A stretch of DNA of 64,000 nt. It comes from Lancefieldella parvula. GTDB taxonomy: Bacteria > Actinomycetota > Coriobacteriia > Coriobacteriales > Atopobiaceae. The DNA lies in assembly GCA_023300185.1 (NCBI GenBank), contig CP097092.1, positions 682,001-746,000 on the forward strand, written 5' to 3'. The position numbers were made by a program, and so were the translations under genes. The notes under the pieces are model-generated. The model was not told where the DNA came from. It made no database searches and saw nothing but the letters and a program-made list of their open reading frames with translations. Shown in pieces: positions 44,896 to 53,933 of this stretch; position 1 is the first letter of the stretch; each line of letters begins with the position of its first letter.

Positions 44896-47514
44896 ATGGC
44901 AAAGAAGGCTACTCAAATTGAGGATGTTGATACTTTGCTCAAGCGCCTCGAAGAGATGCGCGAGGCACAGGCAGAGTTTGCAACATTCACTCAAGAGCAG
45001 GTCGATAAGATTTTCTATGAAGCTGCTCTTGCGGCCGAGAAAAATCGTATCCCTCTTGCTCGCATGGCAGTTGAAGAAACTGGCATGGGTGTAATGGAAG
45101 ACAAGGTTATCAAGAACCATTACGCAGCAGAGTATATTTACAACAAGTACAAGGACATGAAGACTTGTGGTGTTGTAGAGGATGATCCAGCTGCAGGTTA
45201 TCGAGTTGTAGCCGAGCCAATGGGTATCGTAGCTGCAGTTATTCCAACTACTAACCCTACTTCTACCGCAATCTTCAAGACACTTCTTGCCCTGAAGACA
45301 AGAAACGCCATTATTATTTCCCCACATCCACGCGCTAAAGACTGCACTATTGCCGCAGCTCGCATTGTTCGCGATGCTGCCGAGAAGGCCGGCTGCCCCA
45401 AGGGTATTATCGACTGGGTTCCAGTTCCTTCCATCGACCTGACCGCAGCAGTTATGAGCAACGCCGACATCATCCTGGCAACCGGTGGTCCAGGCATGGT
45501 TAACGCTGCTTATTCTTCTGGTAAGCCAGCTCTGGGTGTTGGTGCAGGTAACACTCCAGCTATCATTGATGACACCGCAGACATCAAGCTTGCAGTTAAC
45601 TCCATCATTCACTCTAAGACCTTCGACAACGGCATGATCTGCGCTTCTGAGCAGTCTGTTACCGTTCTCGACAGCGTCTATGACCAGGTTAAGAAGGAGT
45701 TTGCAGACCGCGGTTGCTACTTCCTCCAGGGTAAGGAACTCGATGCAGTCCGCAAGACTGTCATTATTAACGGAGCTGTTAATGCAGGTATCGTTGGTAA
45801 GTCTGCTCACTTTATCGCTAAGACTGCCGGTGTTGAGGTCCCAGAGAAGACTAAGATTCTTATTGGTGAGGTAACCTCTGTTGAACCTTCAGAAGAGATG
45901 GCTCACGAGAAACTCTCTCCAGTTCTTGGCATGTATCGTGCAAAGACTTTTGACGAGGCAATTGCTAAGGCAGAACGCCTTGTTGCTGACGGTGGCTATG
46001 GTCACACTAGCTCTCTTTACGTCAACATTAACGAGAAAGAGAAGATTGCTAAGCACCAGGCAGCAATGAAGACCTGCCGTATTCTGATCAATACCCCTTC
46101 CTCTCAGGGCGGCATCGGAGACATTTACAACTTCAAGATGGCTCCATCCCTAACCCTTGGCTGCGGCACCTGGGGCGGCAACTCCGTTTCCGGCAACGTT
46201 GGCCCACAGCACCTGCTTAACTACAAGTCTGTTGCAGAGAGGCAAGAGAATATGCTTTGGCTTCGTGTACCTGAGAAGGTCTACTTCAAGAGGGGCTGCA
46301 TGCCTCTTGCTCTCCGTGAGCTCAAAGAGGTCTACAACAAGAAGCGCGTCTTCATTGTCACAGATCAGTTCCTTTACAAGAGTGGCTTCACCAAGACCAT
46401 CGAGGAGACTCTGGATTCCCTGGGCATTGTTCACTCTTCATTCTGGGACGTTGCTCCAGATCCAACTCTTCAGTGCGCTCTTGAGGGTGTAGCTCGCATC
46501 CGCTCTTTTGAGCCAGACTGCATCATCGCAATTGGCGGCGGTTCTGCTATGGACGCAGGTAAGATTATGTGGTCCATGTACGAGAACCCAGAGGAGAAGT
46601 TTGAGGACATGGCGGCGGACTTCATGGATATCCGCAAGCGTGTCTACAACTATCCTAAGATGGGCAACAAGGCATTCTTCGTTGCTATCCCAACTTCTTC
46701 TGGTACCGGTTCCGAGGTAACTCCATTTGCCATCATCACTGATGCTGACAACGGCGTTAAGTACCCACTTGCAGACTACGAGTTGCTGCCTAACATGGCA
46801 ATCGTTGATACCGACAACATGATGAGCCAGCCTAAGGGCCTGACCTCCGCTTCTGGTATTGACGTTCTTACTCACTGCCTCGAGGCATTTGTCTCCATGA
46901 TGGCATCTGACTACACAGATGGCATGGCTCTTCGTGGTATGAAGCTGGTCTTTGAGTACCTGCCACGTGCTTATGACAATCCAAATGATGTCGAGGCGCG
47001 CGATCACATGGCAAACGCATCCTGCCTGGGTGGTCTTGCATTTGCTAATGCATTCCTCGGTGTCAACCACTCTATGGCTCACAAGCTGGGCGCATTCCAC
47101 CATATTCCACATGGTTGGGCAAACGCAATCGTCCTTACTCGCGTAATGCGCTACAACGCAGCTGAGCGCCCAACAAAGATGGGTACCTTCCCACAGTACG
47201 ATCACCCACACACCCTCGCACGTTACGCTGAGGCAGGTCGTTTCTGCGGCGTTACCGGCAAGGATGACCGTGAGGTCTTTGAGAACTTCGTCAAGAAGAT
47301 CGAGGAGCTCAAGGCATACATCGGCGTCAAGGAGACCATCAAGGACTACGGCGTAGATGAGAAGTACTTCCTCGATACCCTTGATGAGATGTCCGAGCAG
47401 GCATTCGATGACCAGTGCACTGGCGCAAACCCACGCTATCCACTTGTCTCTGAGATTCGTGAGCTCTATCTGGATGCTTACTACGGTCGTGAGCCAGGCT
47501 TCTACGAGGACTAA
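44896..47514 (+). CDS. adhE: Bifunctional acetaldehyde-CoA / alcohol dehydrogenase
   Basis: An 872-residue fermentative enzyme reducing acetyl-CoA to ethanol in two NADH-dependent steps; it forms spirosomes in relatives. The N-terminal aldehyde dehydrogenase domain has VIPTTNPTSTAIFKTL, GPGMVNAAYSSGKPALGVGAGN and the catalytic cysteine in NGMICASEQS. The linker FKRGCMPLALREL leads to an iron alcohol dehydrogenase with GGGSAMDAGKIMW and iron ligands in DVLTHCLEAF and NHSMAHKLGAFHHIPHG. A TATAAT box lies at 44857-44862 and AAGGGGA precedes the ATG. With AckA (59008) it balances redox and ATP from acetyl-CoA. Confidence 0.96.
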   Translation: MAKKATQIEDVDTLLKRLEEMREAQAEFATFTQEQVDKIFYEAALAAEKNRIPLARMAVEETGMGVMEDKVIKNHYAAEYIYNKYKDMKTCGVVEDDPAAGYRVVAEPMGIVAAVIPTTNPTSTAIFKTLLALKTRNAIIISPHPRAKDCTIAAARIVRDAAEKAGCPKGIIDWVPVPSIDLTAAVMSNADIILATGGPGMVNAAYSSGKPALGVGAGNTPAIIDDTADIKLAVNSIIHSKTFDNGMICASEQSVTVLDSVYDQVKKEFADRGCYFLQGKELDAVRKTVIINGAVNAGIVGKSAHFIAKTAGVEVPEKTKILIGEVTSVEPSEEMAHEKLSPVLGMYRAKTFDEAIAKAERLVADGGYGHTSSLYVNINEKEKIAKHQAAMKTCRILINTPSSQGGIGDIYNFKMAPSLTLGCGTWGGNSVSGNVGPQHLLNYKSVAERQENMLWLRVPEKVYFKRGCMPLALRELKEVYNKKRVFIVTDQFLYKSGFTKTIEETLDSLGIVHSSFWDVAPDPTLQCALEGVARIRSFEPDCIIAIGGGSAMDAGKIMWSMYENPEEKFEDMAADFMDIRKRVYNYPKMGNKAFFVAIPTSSGTGSEVTPFAIITDADNGVKYPLADYELLPNMAIVDTDNMMSQPKGLTSASGIDVLTHCLEAFVSMMASDYTDGMALRGMKLVFEYLPRAYDNPNDVEARDHMANASCLGGLAFANAFLGVNHSMAHKLGAFHHIPHGWANAIVLTRVMRYNAAERPTKMGTFPQYDHPHTLARYAEAGRFCGVTGKDDREVFENFVKKIEELKAYIGVKETIKDYGVDEKYFLDTLDEMSEQAFDDQCTGANPRYPLVSEIRELYLDAYYGREPGFYED

Positions 47515-47590
47515 TCCTCGCACCCGCGCGCCGCGTCGCTAGCACGTCCACCCCGGAGCGCCCACCGCGGAGCGCGTAAAGCACAAAGCA

Positions 47591-47632
47591 AGAGCCGGTT
47601 ACCTAAACACCAGGTAACCGGCTCTTTTGTTA
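47591..47632 (+). terminator. Terminator of adhE
   Basis: AGAGCCGGTTACCT / AGGTAACCGGCTCT (14 bp) with a 7-base loop is followed by TTTGTT. The 75 bases between the adhE stop and this stem are strikingly GC-rich (CGCGCGCCGCG and similar). Confidence 0.85.
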
Positions 47633-47699
47633 GCTTTCTAAACTTTTCGTCTAACTGCTTGATGGGTAAATTTAAATGAACCCATGTTTCCAGATTCAC

Positions 47700-47832
47700 A
47701 AAACACATCTATGTCACTTAATCTGTCAAAAAAGGCTATACATTGCTCCAAAAATGCGTGTTTAGTGCAGAATATCTTAATTTGATGTGCTATTGACATT
47801 GAATTTTGCAGATTATCTGACTTTGCTGTGTT
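47700..47832 (+). repeat. Repeat family B, copy 1 (133 bp, inverted ends)
   Basis: The ends AAAACACATCTATGTCACTT and AGATTATCTGACTTTGCTGT are imperfect inverted repeats. Read in reverse, the block at 62270-62404 aligns along almost its whole length: AATCTGTCAAAAA, TATACAT, GCAGA-TATC and GATGTGT recur in order. No gene lies inside. It follows the 3' end of the minus-strand gene at 47858. Confidence 0.6.
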
Positions 47833-47857
47833 GTCACATAGGGCAATTTAGGGATAG

Positions 47858-48901
47858 TTAAACTTTATATATTAGTTCATTCATAAATCTGTATATTGAA
47901 TCAAGTTTATTCATCAGAATGAATTGCTCATGAGAATACTGGCGCAGCGTCCGTTTGATCCGGTACAGATTGCTGTCTCCCAAGTCTTTTTTAATGCTCA
48001 GGAACATATTTTGCATTGCCAGCTGATTCCTGTAGATATCCGCATTTACAAAGTACTCTTTAATACTCACCGAGTTCAGTTCATTAGTTCTTTGATTATC
48101 TTTTCTTTGCTGGTAGAAGTCATCATGATACGCACCGTTATATTCGATAGCCACTAAATTTAATCCAGACAAATTTGACTTAGACATCTTGCCAAAAAGT
48201 AAATCTAATCTTCTTTCCTTAGCTTGTAACTCCGAGTTTATCTGGTCTTTTATTACATACGATTTATTCAGCGCAAGCGGCATTTGATTAAACCCGCCTT
48301 CCCGATATGGAAGAGCTGATCTAAGCGCCATTTTAACCTCCATGGGAGAGGCAGCATCAGAAAAGAAATACTTCATATTTCGTTGTGTTGTTCGTAAGCC
48401 AGGTGAATAGGAATCGAGCGCGCTCAATAGAGATATGAGCTCGTCCGTAGTCAATAACGGCGTATTAAATTCGCAGAGATCACCGTTTGGGAGATGACCA
48501 TAACTAGCCATCATTAAATTCGCAAGCACAAATTGATGAAGAGGACTTTTATTCCTAGAGAGCAAGCAAACAGCTAGGGGAGGCGAGACACAATACACAT
48601 TTTGTCCAAGCTCAATAAGGGAACCTGCTGGCAAAAGGCATTTGAACTGGTGAGATACTCGCTCATCGCAAAATCTTGTTCTTGAATTGTTTCTTAATAG
48701 CTCATGTGTAGTTTGCCCTAAGACAATGCCATACGCTTTCCTCAGAAAACAAAGCTTTTCATCGTATATCTCGGTTGAACACGCCGAATACGTCGCGCGC
48801 AAATCCCTTGTTGTCCGTTGCAACAAAACATCTTCATTTCCGCGCGTCTTAAGTTGCGCACAGATTTGTAGTGCAGTTTCATGCGAGAAAATAATATCCA
48901 T
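47858..48901 (-). CDS. Uncharacterised protein, possible winged-helix plus PD-(D/E)XK-like nuclease
   Basis: A 347-residue cytoplasmic protein I cannot name. ATG 48901 follows a strong AAGGAGG. The N-terminal 100 residues are helical. Residues of about 90-115 (HQFKCLLPAGSLIELGQNVYCVSPP) could be a winged-helix/AbiEi-like segment. A conserved-looking block SPMEVKMALRSALPYREGGF precedes RRLDLLFGK (about 233) and VAIEYNGAYHD (about 250), followed by RKDNQRTNEL. The D...ExN pattern after two beta strands resembles very-short-patch or DUF559-type endonucleases. It stands alone, with repeat B downstream and a lower GC than adhE. A defence or DNA-processing role is a guess. Confidence 0.5.
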   Translation of the reverse strand: MDIIFSHETALQICAQLKTRGNEDVLLQRTTRDLRATYSACSTEIYDEKLCFLRKAYGIVLGQTTHELLRNNSRTRFCDERVSHQFKCLLPAGSLIELGQNVYCVSPPLAVCLLSRNKSPLHQFVLANLMMASYGHLPNGDLCEFNTPLLTTDELISLLSALDSYSPGLRTTQRNMKYFFSDAASPMEVKMALRSALPYREGGFNQMPLALNKSYVIKDQINSELQAKERRLDLLFGKMSKSNLSGLNLVAIEYNGAYHDDFYQQRKDNQRTNELNSVSIKEYFVNADIYRNQLAMQNMFLSIKKDLGDSNLYRIKRTLRQYSHEQFILMNKLDSIYRFMNELIYKV

Positions 48902-48999
48902 TCGTTCCTCCTTAAATTGAGTAACGAATATAACAGCAGGATTTTTCAGCAACCTGTCAGCAGCTTGACAGACTTCCGTTTCTTTTCTGTCAAAACAAG

Positions 49000-49035
49000 A
49001 CAAGTCCTCTCATACCTGCAGGTAAAAGAGGACTT
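49000..49035 (-). terminator. Hairpin downstream of folA
   Basis: Outer stem CAAGTCCTCT / AGAGGACTTG encloses an inner palindrome TACCTGCAGGTA. It lies 80 bases past the folA stop on the minus strand and ahead of the promoter region of the 48901 gene. Confidence 0.5.
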
Positions 49036-49114
49036 GATAACAAAGCAAATTAAAGTTCAAATGAAACAGTCTGATCAATCAACACAAAACTAATATGACT
49101 AATCAAAATGTCAG

Positions 49115-49603
49115 CTAAACGTGCTTGTAGGTAACAAACTTGAAAGCGATGCCTTCTGGAGTCACGCCGCCATCTTCCTCGTTACAAACTTTCCACGCAG
49201 GGTCTTCGTCCAGGTTGGGGAAGTACGTGTCCGCCTCAACCACGGTGTCGTGCTTCGTGATGTACGCGTAAGAGCACTTGTCGAGAAGAGCGCGGTAAAT
49301 TGAAGCCCCACCAATAAGCCAAACCTTCTCGGGAACTTCATCCGCAACTAAACGAAGCGCTTCCTCTGCCGACGACACCACCTCAACACCTTCGACCTGA
49401 TAATCGGCATTTCTAGAAATGACAATGTTGCGGCGACCTTTAAGCGGTCCACCAGGGAAGCTCTCCAGCGTCTTTCTGCCCATGACAACCGTGCAACCGC
49501 GCGTGTGCTCAACAAAGTACTTCATGTCGGCCTTGTTGGGGATGAGAAGATCTCCGTCGCATCCGATGCCCCAATTGCGTGTTACAGAAACAATTGCGTT
49601 CAT
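49115..49603 (-). CDS. folA: Dihydrofolate reductase
   Basis: A 162-residue reductase regenerating THF from dihydrofolate made by ThyA. MNAIVSVTRNWGIGCDGDLL with the substrate-loop Trp, IPNKADMKYFVEHT, TVVMGRKTLESFP and VWLIGGASIYRALL are family motifs. The usual P-W-x-x-P-x-D reads L-I-P-N-K-A-D, so the catalytic Asp is kept. It lies downstream of thyA on the same strand, 137 bases away, with an AGGAGAAC ribosome site. Confidence 0.93.
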   Translation of the reverse strand: MNAIVSVTRNWGIGCDGDLLIPNKADMKYFVEHTRGCTVVMGRKTLESFPGGPLKGRRNIVISRNADYQVEGVEVVSSAEEALRLVADEVPEKVWLIGGASIYRALLDKCSYAYITKHDTVVEADTYFPNLDEDPAWKVCNEEDGGVTPEGIAFKFVTYKHV

Positions 49604-49740
49604 GTGGTTCTCCTGGCAAGTATCGTCTTAAATGAAATGATGATCTTAGCTTGAGCGTCCGCTCGGGCGCGCCTACAACAACGCCAACCGCGTCCGTTCA
49701 GGCGTGCCTGCAGCGCCAGCCGTGTCCGCAGCAACTGCGC

Positions 49741-50589
49741 CTAAACCGCAATCGGAATGTTCTTGATCTGTGGACCGTGCTGATAATCCTCGACAATGAG
49801 GTCGTCAGTAGTGAAGTCGTAGAAGTTGGTGACGTTAGGGTTCAGGCTCACCTTTGGCGCATCAAAGGTGGGGCGAGAAATCAATTCTTTAACAATGTCA
49901 ACGTGGCGATCATAAATGTGAGCATCGGCAATCATGTGAACTAGCTCACCAGCCTCCATGCCACTGACCTGCGCAACCATCATGAGCAAGATAGCGTACT
50001 GGCAAACATTCCAGTTGTTAGCTGCAAGAATATCCTGGCTACGCTGAACAAGCAGCAGGTTAAGTGTAGGCTTGTCCTTACCTGCTTCCTGAGTAACGTT
50101 ATAGATTGCGTTGAACGCGCAAGGGTAGAGGTTCATCTCCGAGAGGTCAGCAAAGGTATACAGGTTGGTCATAATACGACGGCTGAACGGATTCTCCTTG
50201 AGGTCCTTGAGCACGCGATCCATCTGGTCATAGTCGCCATCGGAGTAGTGAGAAACCTGTCCAACCTGATAACCGTAAGCCTTGCCAATGGAGCCAGACT
50301 CATCAGCCCATGAATCCCAGATGTGTGAGTTAAGATCGTTAACGTTGTTGGACTTCTTCTGGTAAATCCACAGAACCTCATCCATGGCGCTCTTGAGCGC
50401 AGTGCGACGAAGCGTCAGTGCTGGAAACTCCTCGCGTAAATCATAGCGATTGCAGACGCCAAACTTCTTGATTGTGTATGCGGAGGTACCATCTTCCCAG
50501 GTAGGACGGACCTTCTCGCCCTCAGTGGTGGTGCCGTTTTCAATAATGTCGGAACACATATCAATAAAAATGCGATCTGCTTTGCTCAT
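49741..50589 (-). CDS. thyA: Thymidylate synthase (ThyA)
   Basis: A 282-residue synthase making dTMP from dUMP with methylene-THF. Visible motifs include FPALTLRRTALKSAMDEVLW, IWDSWADESGSIGKAYG, RRIMTNLY and QRSQDILAANNWNVCQYA with the dUMP-binding Arg/Ser/Asp, and IADAHIYDRHV. The nucleophile is the cysteine in MNLYPCAFNAIYNV, where the usual PCH is PCA; this places it in a divergent branch. ATG 50589 with GAAGGA upstream is preferred. The last residues PIAV match the conserved C-terminal closure. It pairs functionally with folA. Confidence 0.93.
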   Translation of the reverse strand: MSKADRIFIDMCSDIIENGTTTEGEKVRPTWEDGTSAYTIKKFGVCNRYDLREEFPALTLRRTALKSAMDEVLWIYQKKSNNVNDLNSHIWDSWADESGSIGKAYGYQVGQVSHYSDGDYDQMDRVLKDLKENPFSRRIMTNLYTFADLSEMNLYPCAFNAIYNVTQEAGKDKPTLNLLLVQRSQDILAANNWNVCQYAILLMMVAQVSGMEAGELVHMIADAHIYDRHVDIVKELISRPTFDAPKVSLNPNVTNFYDFTTDDLIVEDYQHGPQIKNIPIAV

Positions 50590-50667
50590 ATTCAATCCTT
50601 CAAAATACCGTTCAAAATGGAATAAACACCTGCTAGTTGTACGTATAGCAAGTCTTTTCCAAGTACA

Positions 50668-50916
50668 TTACCAGTTGCTGTCAGTATAAGCGCTGTAGGG
50701 ATCCCCAAAAAGCGGGCTTGAGGAAGTCTGATTGCTCGAAACACAAGAACGTCCCAGTCCCGAGAGCAGCATAATAACTATAAAAAATAGCAAGCCTGCA
50801 GGGAAAGGAGAGCCGTCAGGCATCTGCGACGGATCGTTTGGGTCAAAGTCAGGGCCCTCGCCGCCAAATTTATGCCTGTTGTCCCTGGTATCTTGGTTGT
50901 CGTCTTTCTTTGCCAT
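50668..50916 (-). CDS. Small single-pass membrane protein, unknown function
   Basis: An 82-residue protein. A charged hydrophilic N-terminus (KKDDNQDTRDNRHKFGGEG, then DFDPNDPSQMPDG) is followed by one membrane helix FPAGLLFFIVIMLLSGLG and a short Ser-rich tail. GAGGAT precedes ATG 50916. It lies 78 bases upstream of thyA on the same strand. I do not recognise it. Confidence 0.55.
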   Translation of the reverse strand: MAKKDDNQDTRDNRHKFGGEGPDFDPNDPSQMPDGSPFPAGLLFFIVIMLLSGLGRSCVSSNQTSSSPLFGDPYSAYTDSNW

Positions 50917-51116
50917 CAATCCTCAATCAAACGCTTACACTTTGATGATACCCGTCGTCGCCCAAGGATTTCATGGCGAGAAACCCCTCTTTTTGTCACT
51001 TCACATTCTCTGCAAAGTATTCTGCACACGACGACTTGTTCGCGCCTGCAGCTCGCTTATACCTGCAGCATCCGCGCTCGTAGCGCTTGCGCCCGCGGTT
51101 TACGCGTCCACAGCTC

Positions 51117-51549
51117 CTACAGGTGCTGCGACGCAAAGATGTCGTTCCAGAACGTGCCAAGCTGCTTGATAAGCTCAATGTCCGCGGGAAGCCACTGCAC
51201 GTCAAGCAGCTTGTTTTGCGCAAGCCAACGAAGCTCCGAGTGAATCTCTGGGTCCGCGATAGGCTCCTCAGACTCGCCCAGCGTGCAGATATAACAATCC
51301 ATATGCAGGTCAAAGGTGGGGTAGGAGTAAGCTACCGTGTCATAGAAAAACGCTGCCTGCACGCTACAGTGCAGCTCTTCCTGAATTTCTCGACGCAGTA
51401 GCCTGCTCTGAGGTCTCTCCAGCCTCAACTTTTCCGCCAGGAAACTCCCAGAAACCAGCATTATTCGCATCAGCTCTGCAAGCGGCAAGAATTTTGTTGT
51501 CCTTATAGAAGATAGCTGCAGCTACATTGACTGTTTTGGCCTCGGCCAT
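51117..51549 (-). CDS. Nudix hydrolase, probable 8-oxo-dGTP diphosphatase (MutT type, frameshifted)
   Basis: A sanitising Nudix enzyme, 143 residues after correction. The N-terminal VNVAAAIFYKDNKILAACR and FWEFPGGKVEAGETSEQ lead into the Nudix box, but the frame breaks near 51400. Read with one surplus base removed (GAG CAG GCT|A|CTG CGT), the box becomes EQALRREIQEELHCSV, matching GX5EX7REUXEEXGU except Gly to His. The C-terminal part has the usual ELRWLAQNKLLDVQWLPAD. It starts 1 base after the thioesterase stop. Preference for 8-oxo-dGTP is inferred from the MutT/CTP-pyrophosphohydrolase look. Confidence 0.8.
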
Positions 51550-51550
51550 G

Positions 51551-52268
51551 TTATCCCTCCAGCCTGACTGTCGCAAAGACGGTGGAACTCTCTGCATCTT
51601 TGAGCACTACCGAGAAACCCGTCTCATCGGTGTATACCTGGGGAGTAATGGTGTCGCCCAAGTGCGCCTGGCTCCTGTACTGCACCACAATGCGGCGCAG
51701 CTTGTGAGAATAGCCAAGGGCCACAAGCGTGTCAACAGCCATGAGCACGTACTGAGCATTATTAACGTGCTTGTTTGTATCCAGGTGCTGCTGAGAAACA
51801 TGAATGGCTGGACCATCAACAGCATTTCCATCAAGTGCAATTTTTCGAGGAGTTGGTGGCAAATCTACGCGAGGCTCACCAGTAATGTAGACGTTTTCGC
51901 TTTCTGGAACACGAGCCGCCTTGCCTTCATTGATATCCATCAAATACCAGGTAGAGTCCGCTTTTACGATGGTTGCGCCGTCTGCATCATTAATAACAAA
52001 CGACCTTGATGCTTGAAGACCCTTCATCTGATATGACCAGGTACCTACGCAGATCTTCTCGCCAAACTGGGGAAGACGGTCAACTTGGATTTGCCACGTT
52101 GCCAGAACCCATGCGTATCCCTCGCTGGTCAGTTGCTTAAAGCCGCGGCCAATATCTTCTGAGTGGAACGTCGAGCAGTCCTGCAGGATAGTTCATAACG
52201 CCTACCAGGGAAAGCTTTCCGGTCTCATCGCACTCGCTGTATCTAACTCTACTTTCAATGGTGTACAT
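51551..52268 (-). CDS. Acyl-ACP thioesterase (FatA/FatB-like, frameshifted)
   Basis: A hotdog-fold thioesterase that releases fatty acids from acyl carrier protein, 238 residues after correction. It opens YTIESRVRYSECDETGKLSL and continues VGVMNYLQDCSTFHSEDIGR, typical of bacterial FatA-like proteins. The second hotdog half has HVSQQHLDTNKHVNNAQYV with the catalytic Asn/His. The frame breaks near 52189: codons AAC TAT CCT GCA need one base dropped to read NYLQDC. ATG 52268 or 52274 both serve as starts; neither has a strong ribosome site. It is the first gene of a minus-strand run leading to mutT. Confidence 0.78.
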
Positions 52269-52327
52269 ACACATCCAAACTCGAAATCAGCGTTTGCTGA
52301 GGTATTACAGTATGTCGAGAAGCCCGT

Positions 52328-53178
52328 CTAGTTGTCCCATGGGAACGAACCCGGCAAGTGGTCTCTGACTTTTTGCGTGGTATCGTCAAGTTTCTGCTTA
52401 GTTACCTGGACTTTTTGTGAAACCTGTTGAGCCTTTTAGGGGTTGCAATAAGAGTTGCATTCTGGGCCGCCGCATTTGCCTTTTGAGCTGCTGCGTTTGC
52501 TTTCTGCGATGCGTTTTGCGCTGCAGCGCTTACTTTCTGTGACGCATTCTGTGCGGCTTCTTCAACCTTCATTGATGCATCTTGAGCTGCGGCTTCAACT
52601 TTGTGATGGGTAGTAGGTCCATTCCAAAGAAGGCTGGCAACCGTGTCCAAAAAATAAAGCGTAACCACAATAAACGCCACAACCGAGACAGTATGCTTGG
52701 AGAAAATCATCAAAATATTAAGCATCGTTGGGACGAGTACAAAAACTGAGGTAACAGAAAACGCACCAAATACCGCGCTGGCCTGGGGACAAATTCGACC
52801 ATGCAAGTTGAACTTAAACATGGAGTAGTCCCACCACTTCTTTTTAAAGCGACGCTCCAAAAAGAGGCCGGTCGAGTACTCAATAACGGTGGCTAATAAT
52901 CCGCCAATAATAAAGACAATAATTGGATTAGAAATCTGGCCTAGTACCAGCCATCCCGCAATCGCTCCAATGCCATAAATAGGGCAGGTAGGACCAAAAA
53001 GAAAACCGCGCTTAGTAAACTCGCCCTCAACAACGGAGCAATAAATGGTCTCGTACACCCAACCACCAAAAGAGATCAGCGCAAAAATTATGACCATCTG
53101 AGGCAGATACTGCACAAAGAGCTCAATATTCTTATCGAGTGCAAAGAGTGTACGTAGCGTTTCAGTCATGGTACTCAC
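52328..53178 (-). CDS. CmpB-family membrane protein (putative ABC-transporter permease) with 11-residue repeats, frameshifted tail
   Basis: Residues 1-190 form five or six membrane helices with GGWVYETIYCSVVEGEFTKRGFLFGP and CPIYGIGAIAGW, the signature of the widespread PF06541-type proteins (often called permease, function unproven). After the last helix a soluble tail has near-perfect 11-residue units such as VEEAAQNASQK and VSAAAQNASQK, predicted to form a long amphipathic helix. The annotated frame stops at 52402 with a non-repetitive end. In another frame the pattern resumes (KAQQVSQKVQVTKQKLDDTT) and ends DHLPGSFPWDN at 52328. A shift near 52440 (two surplus bases or one lost) is therefore likely. 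The GTG start overlaps the HD gene by four bases. Confidence 0.65.
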
Positions 53179-53783
53179 GAGAGGTTTCCGTAATCCATGT
53201 AGTCGTTAAACTCATCTGACTCACTGTTTGTTGTACCTTGAAAATCGCTTTCAGGTGTCGAGAAACCCGTTGGGCAGAAACCCTCTTTTTTGTATGGATT
53301 GCCTATTAGTGTTTCTGCAGTTGAACAAGCTTTATCGCAAGTTGTTACAATCCAAGCTTCTTTGGTATGAGGTGGAATAGGAACGAGAGGAAACATGTGA
53401 TGCAAGATGATGTCTTCCTCAACAGGGGTTAAATCAGGGAAATCCTCGCGAGCATTATCAAGTGCATGGCGAGGGTGCGTAAATCCGTGCCAGTTGTCTG
53501 GCGCGGCCTCGTGATCGTGCCAATCATAGAGGTAGTAGTCATGAAGAAGCGCGCCACGTACAAGAGCATGCTCGTCAACTTTGATGCCAGCGTTCATGGC
53601 AAAGGCAAGGCTGCTATAAGCAACCGCAATAACGTGGTCGAGCGTGCTGGTAGTTCCATGTTGTGTAAAAGTTGCGAGCTGATAGAGTCTTCCAGACTTC
53701 AGAATAGGAGTCGAAAGCTCATCGAACCTCTCGCGAATTTTAGAAACGTCAACCAAAAAATATCCCATCAACTGTGCGCACAC
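53175..53783 (-). CDS. HD-domain phosphohydrolase
   Basis: A 202-residue metal-dependent phosphohydrolase-like protein. STLDHVIAVAYSSLAFA gives the first histidine. RGALLHDYYLYDWHDHE has the HD pair (about residue 80). HGFTHPRHALDNARED and IILHHMFPLVP supply further ligands. The last 30 residues are acidic and low in structure. The start is uncertain: GTG 53783 or ATG 53765 (MGYFLVDV). The stop overlaps the GTG of the next gene by four bases, so the two are coupled. The substrate is unknown. Confidence 0.75.
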   Translation of the reverse strand: MCAQLMGYFLVDVSKIRERFDELSTPILKSGRLYQLATFTQHGTTSTLDHVIAVAYSSLAFAMNAGIKVDEHALVRGALLHDYYLYDWHDHEAAPDNWHGFTHPRHALDNAREDFPDLTPVEEDIILHHMFPLVPIPPHTKEAWIVTTCDKACSTAETLIGNPYKKEGFCPTGFSTPESDFQGTTNSESDEFNDYMDYGNLS

Positions 53784-53933
53784 ATTAGAAAATCGTGAGC
53801 GTACCTTAGCAATGTATCTATAAAAGATTAGTTAATCTGACGGTTACGTGCAATCTTTTTGGCTGAATGTTACGAAAACGAAAGAAAAGAAAACGCAAGC
53901 TTTGGCGGTGCTTATTGTGCTGTTTAACTGCTC

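Noticed and set aside
44803..45810. Long minus-strand open frame opposite adhE
   Set aside because: It has the odd, Ser/Asn/Cys-rich composition of an antisense shadow and no start signal; adhE explains the DNA.
47515..47590. GC-rich tract after adhE as a possible small gene
   Set aside because: Reading frames are short with no ribosome site; it is simply the spacer before the terminator.
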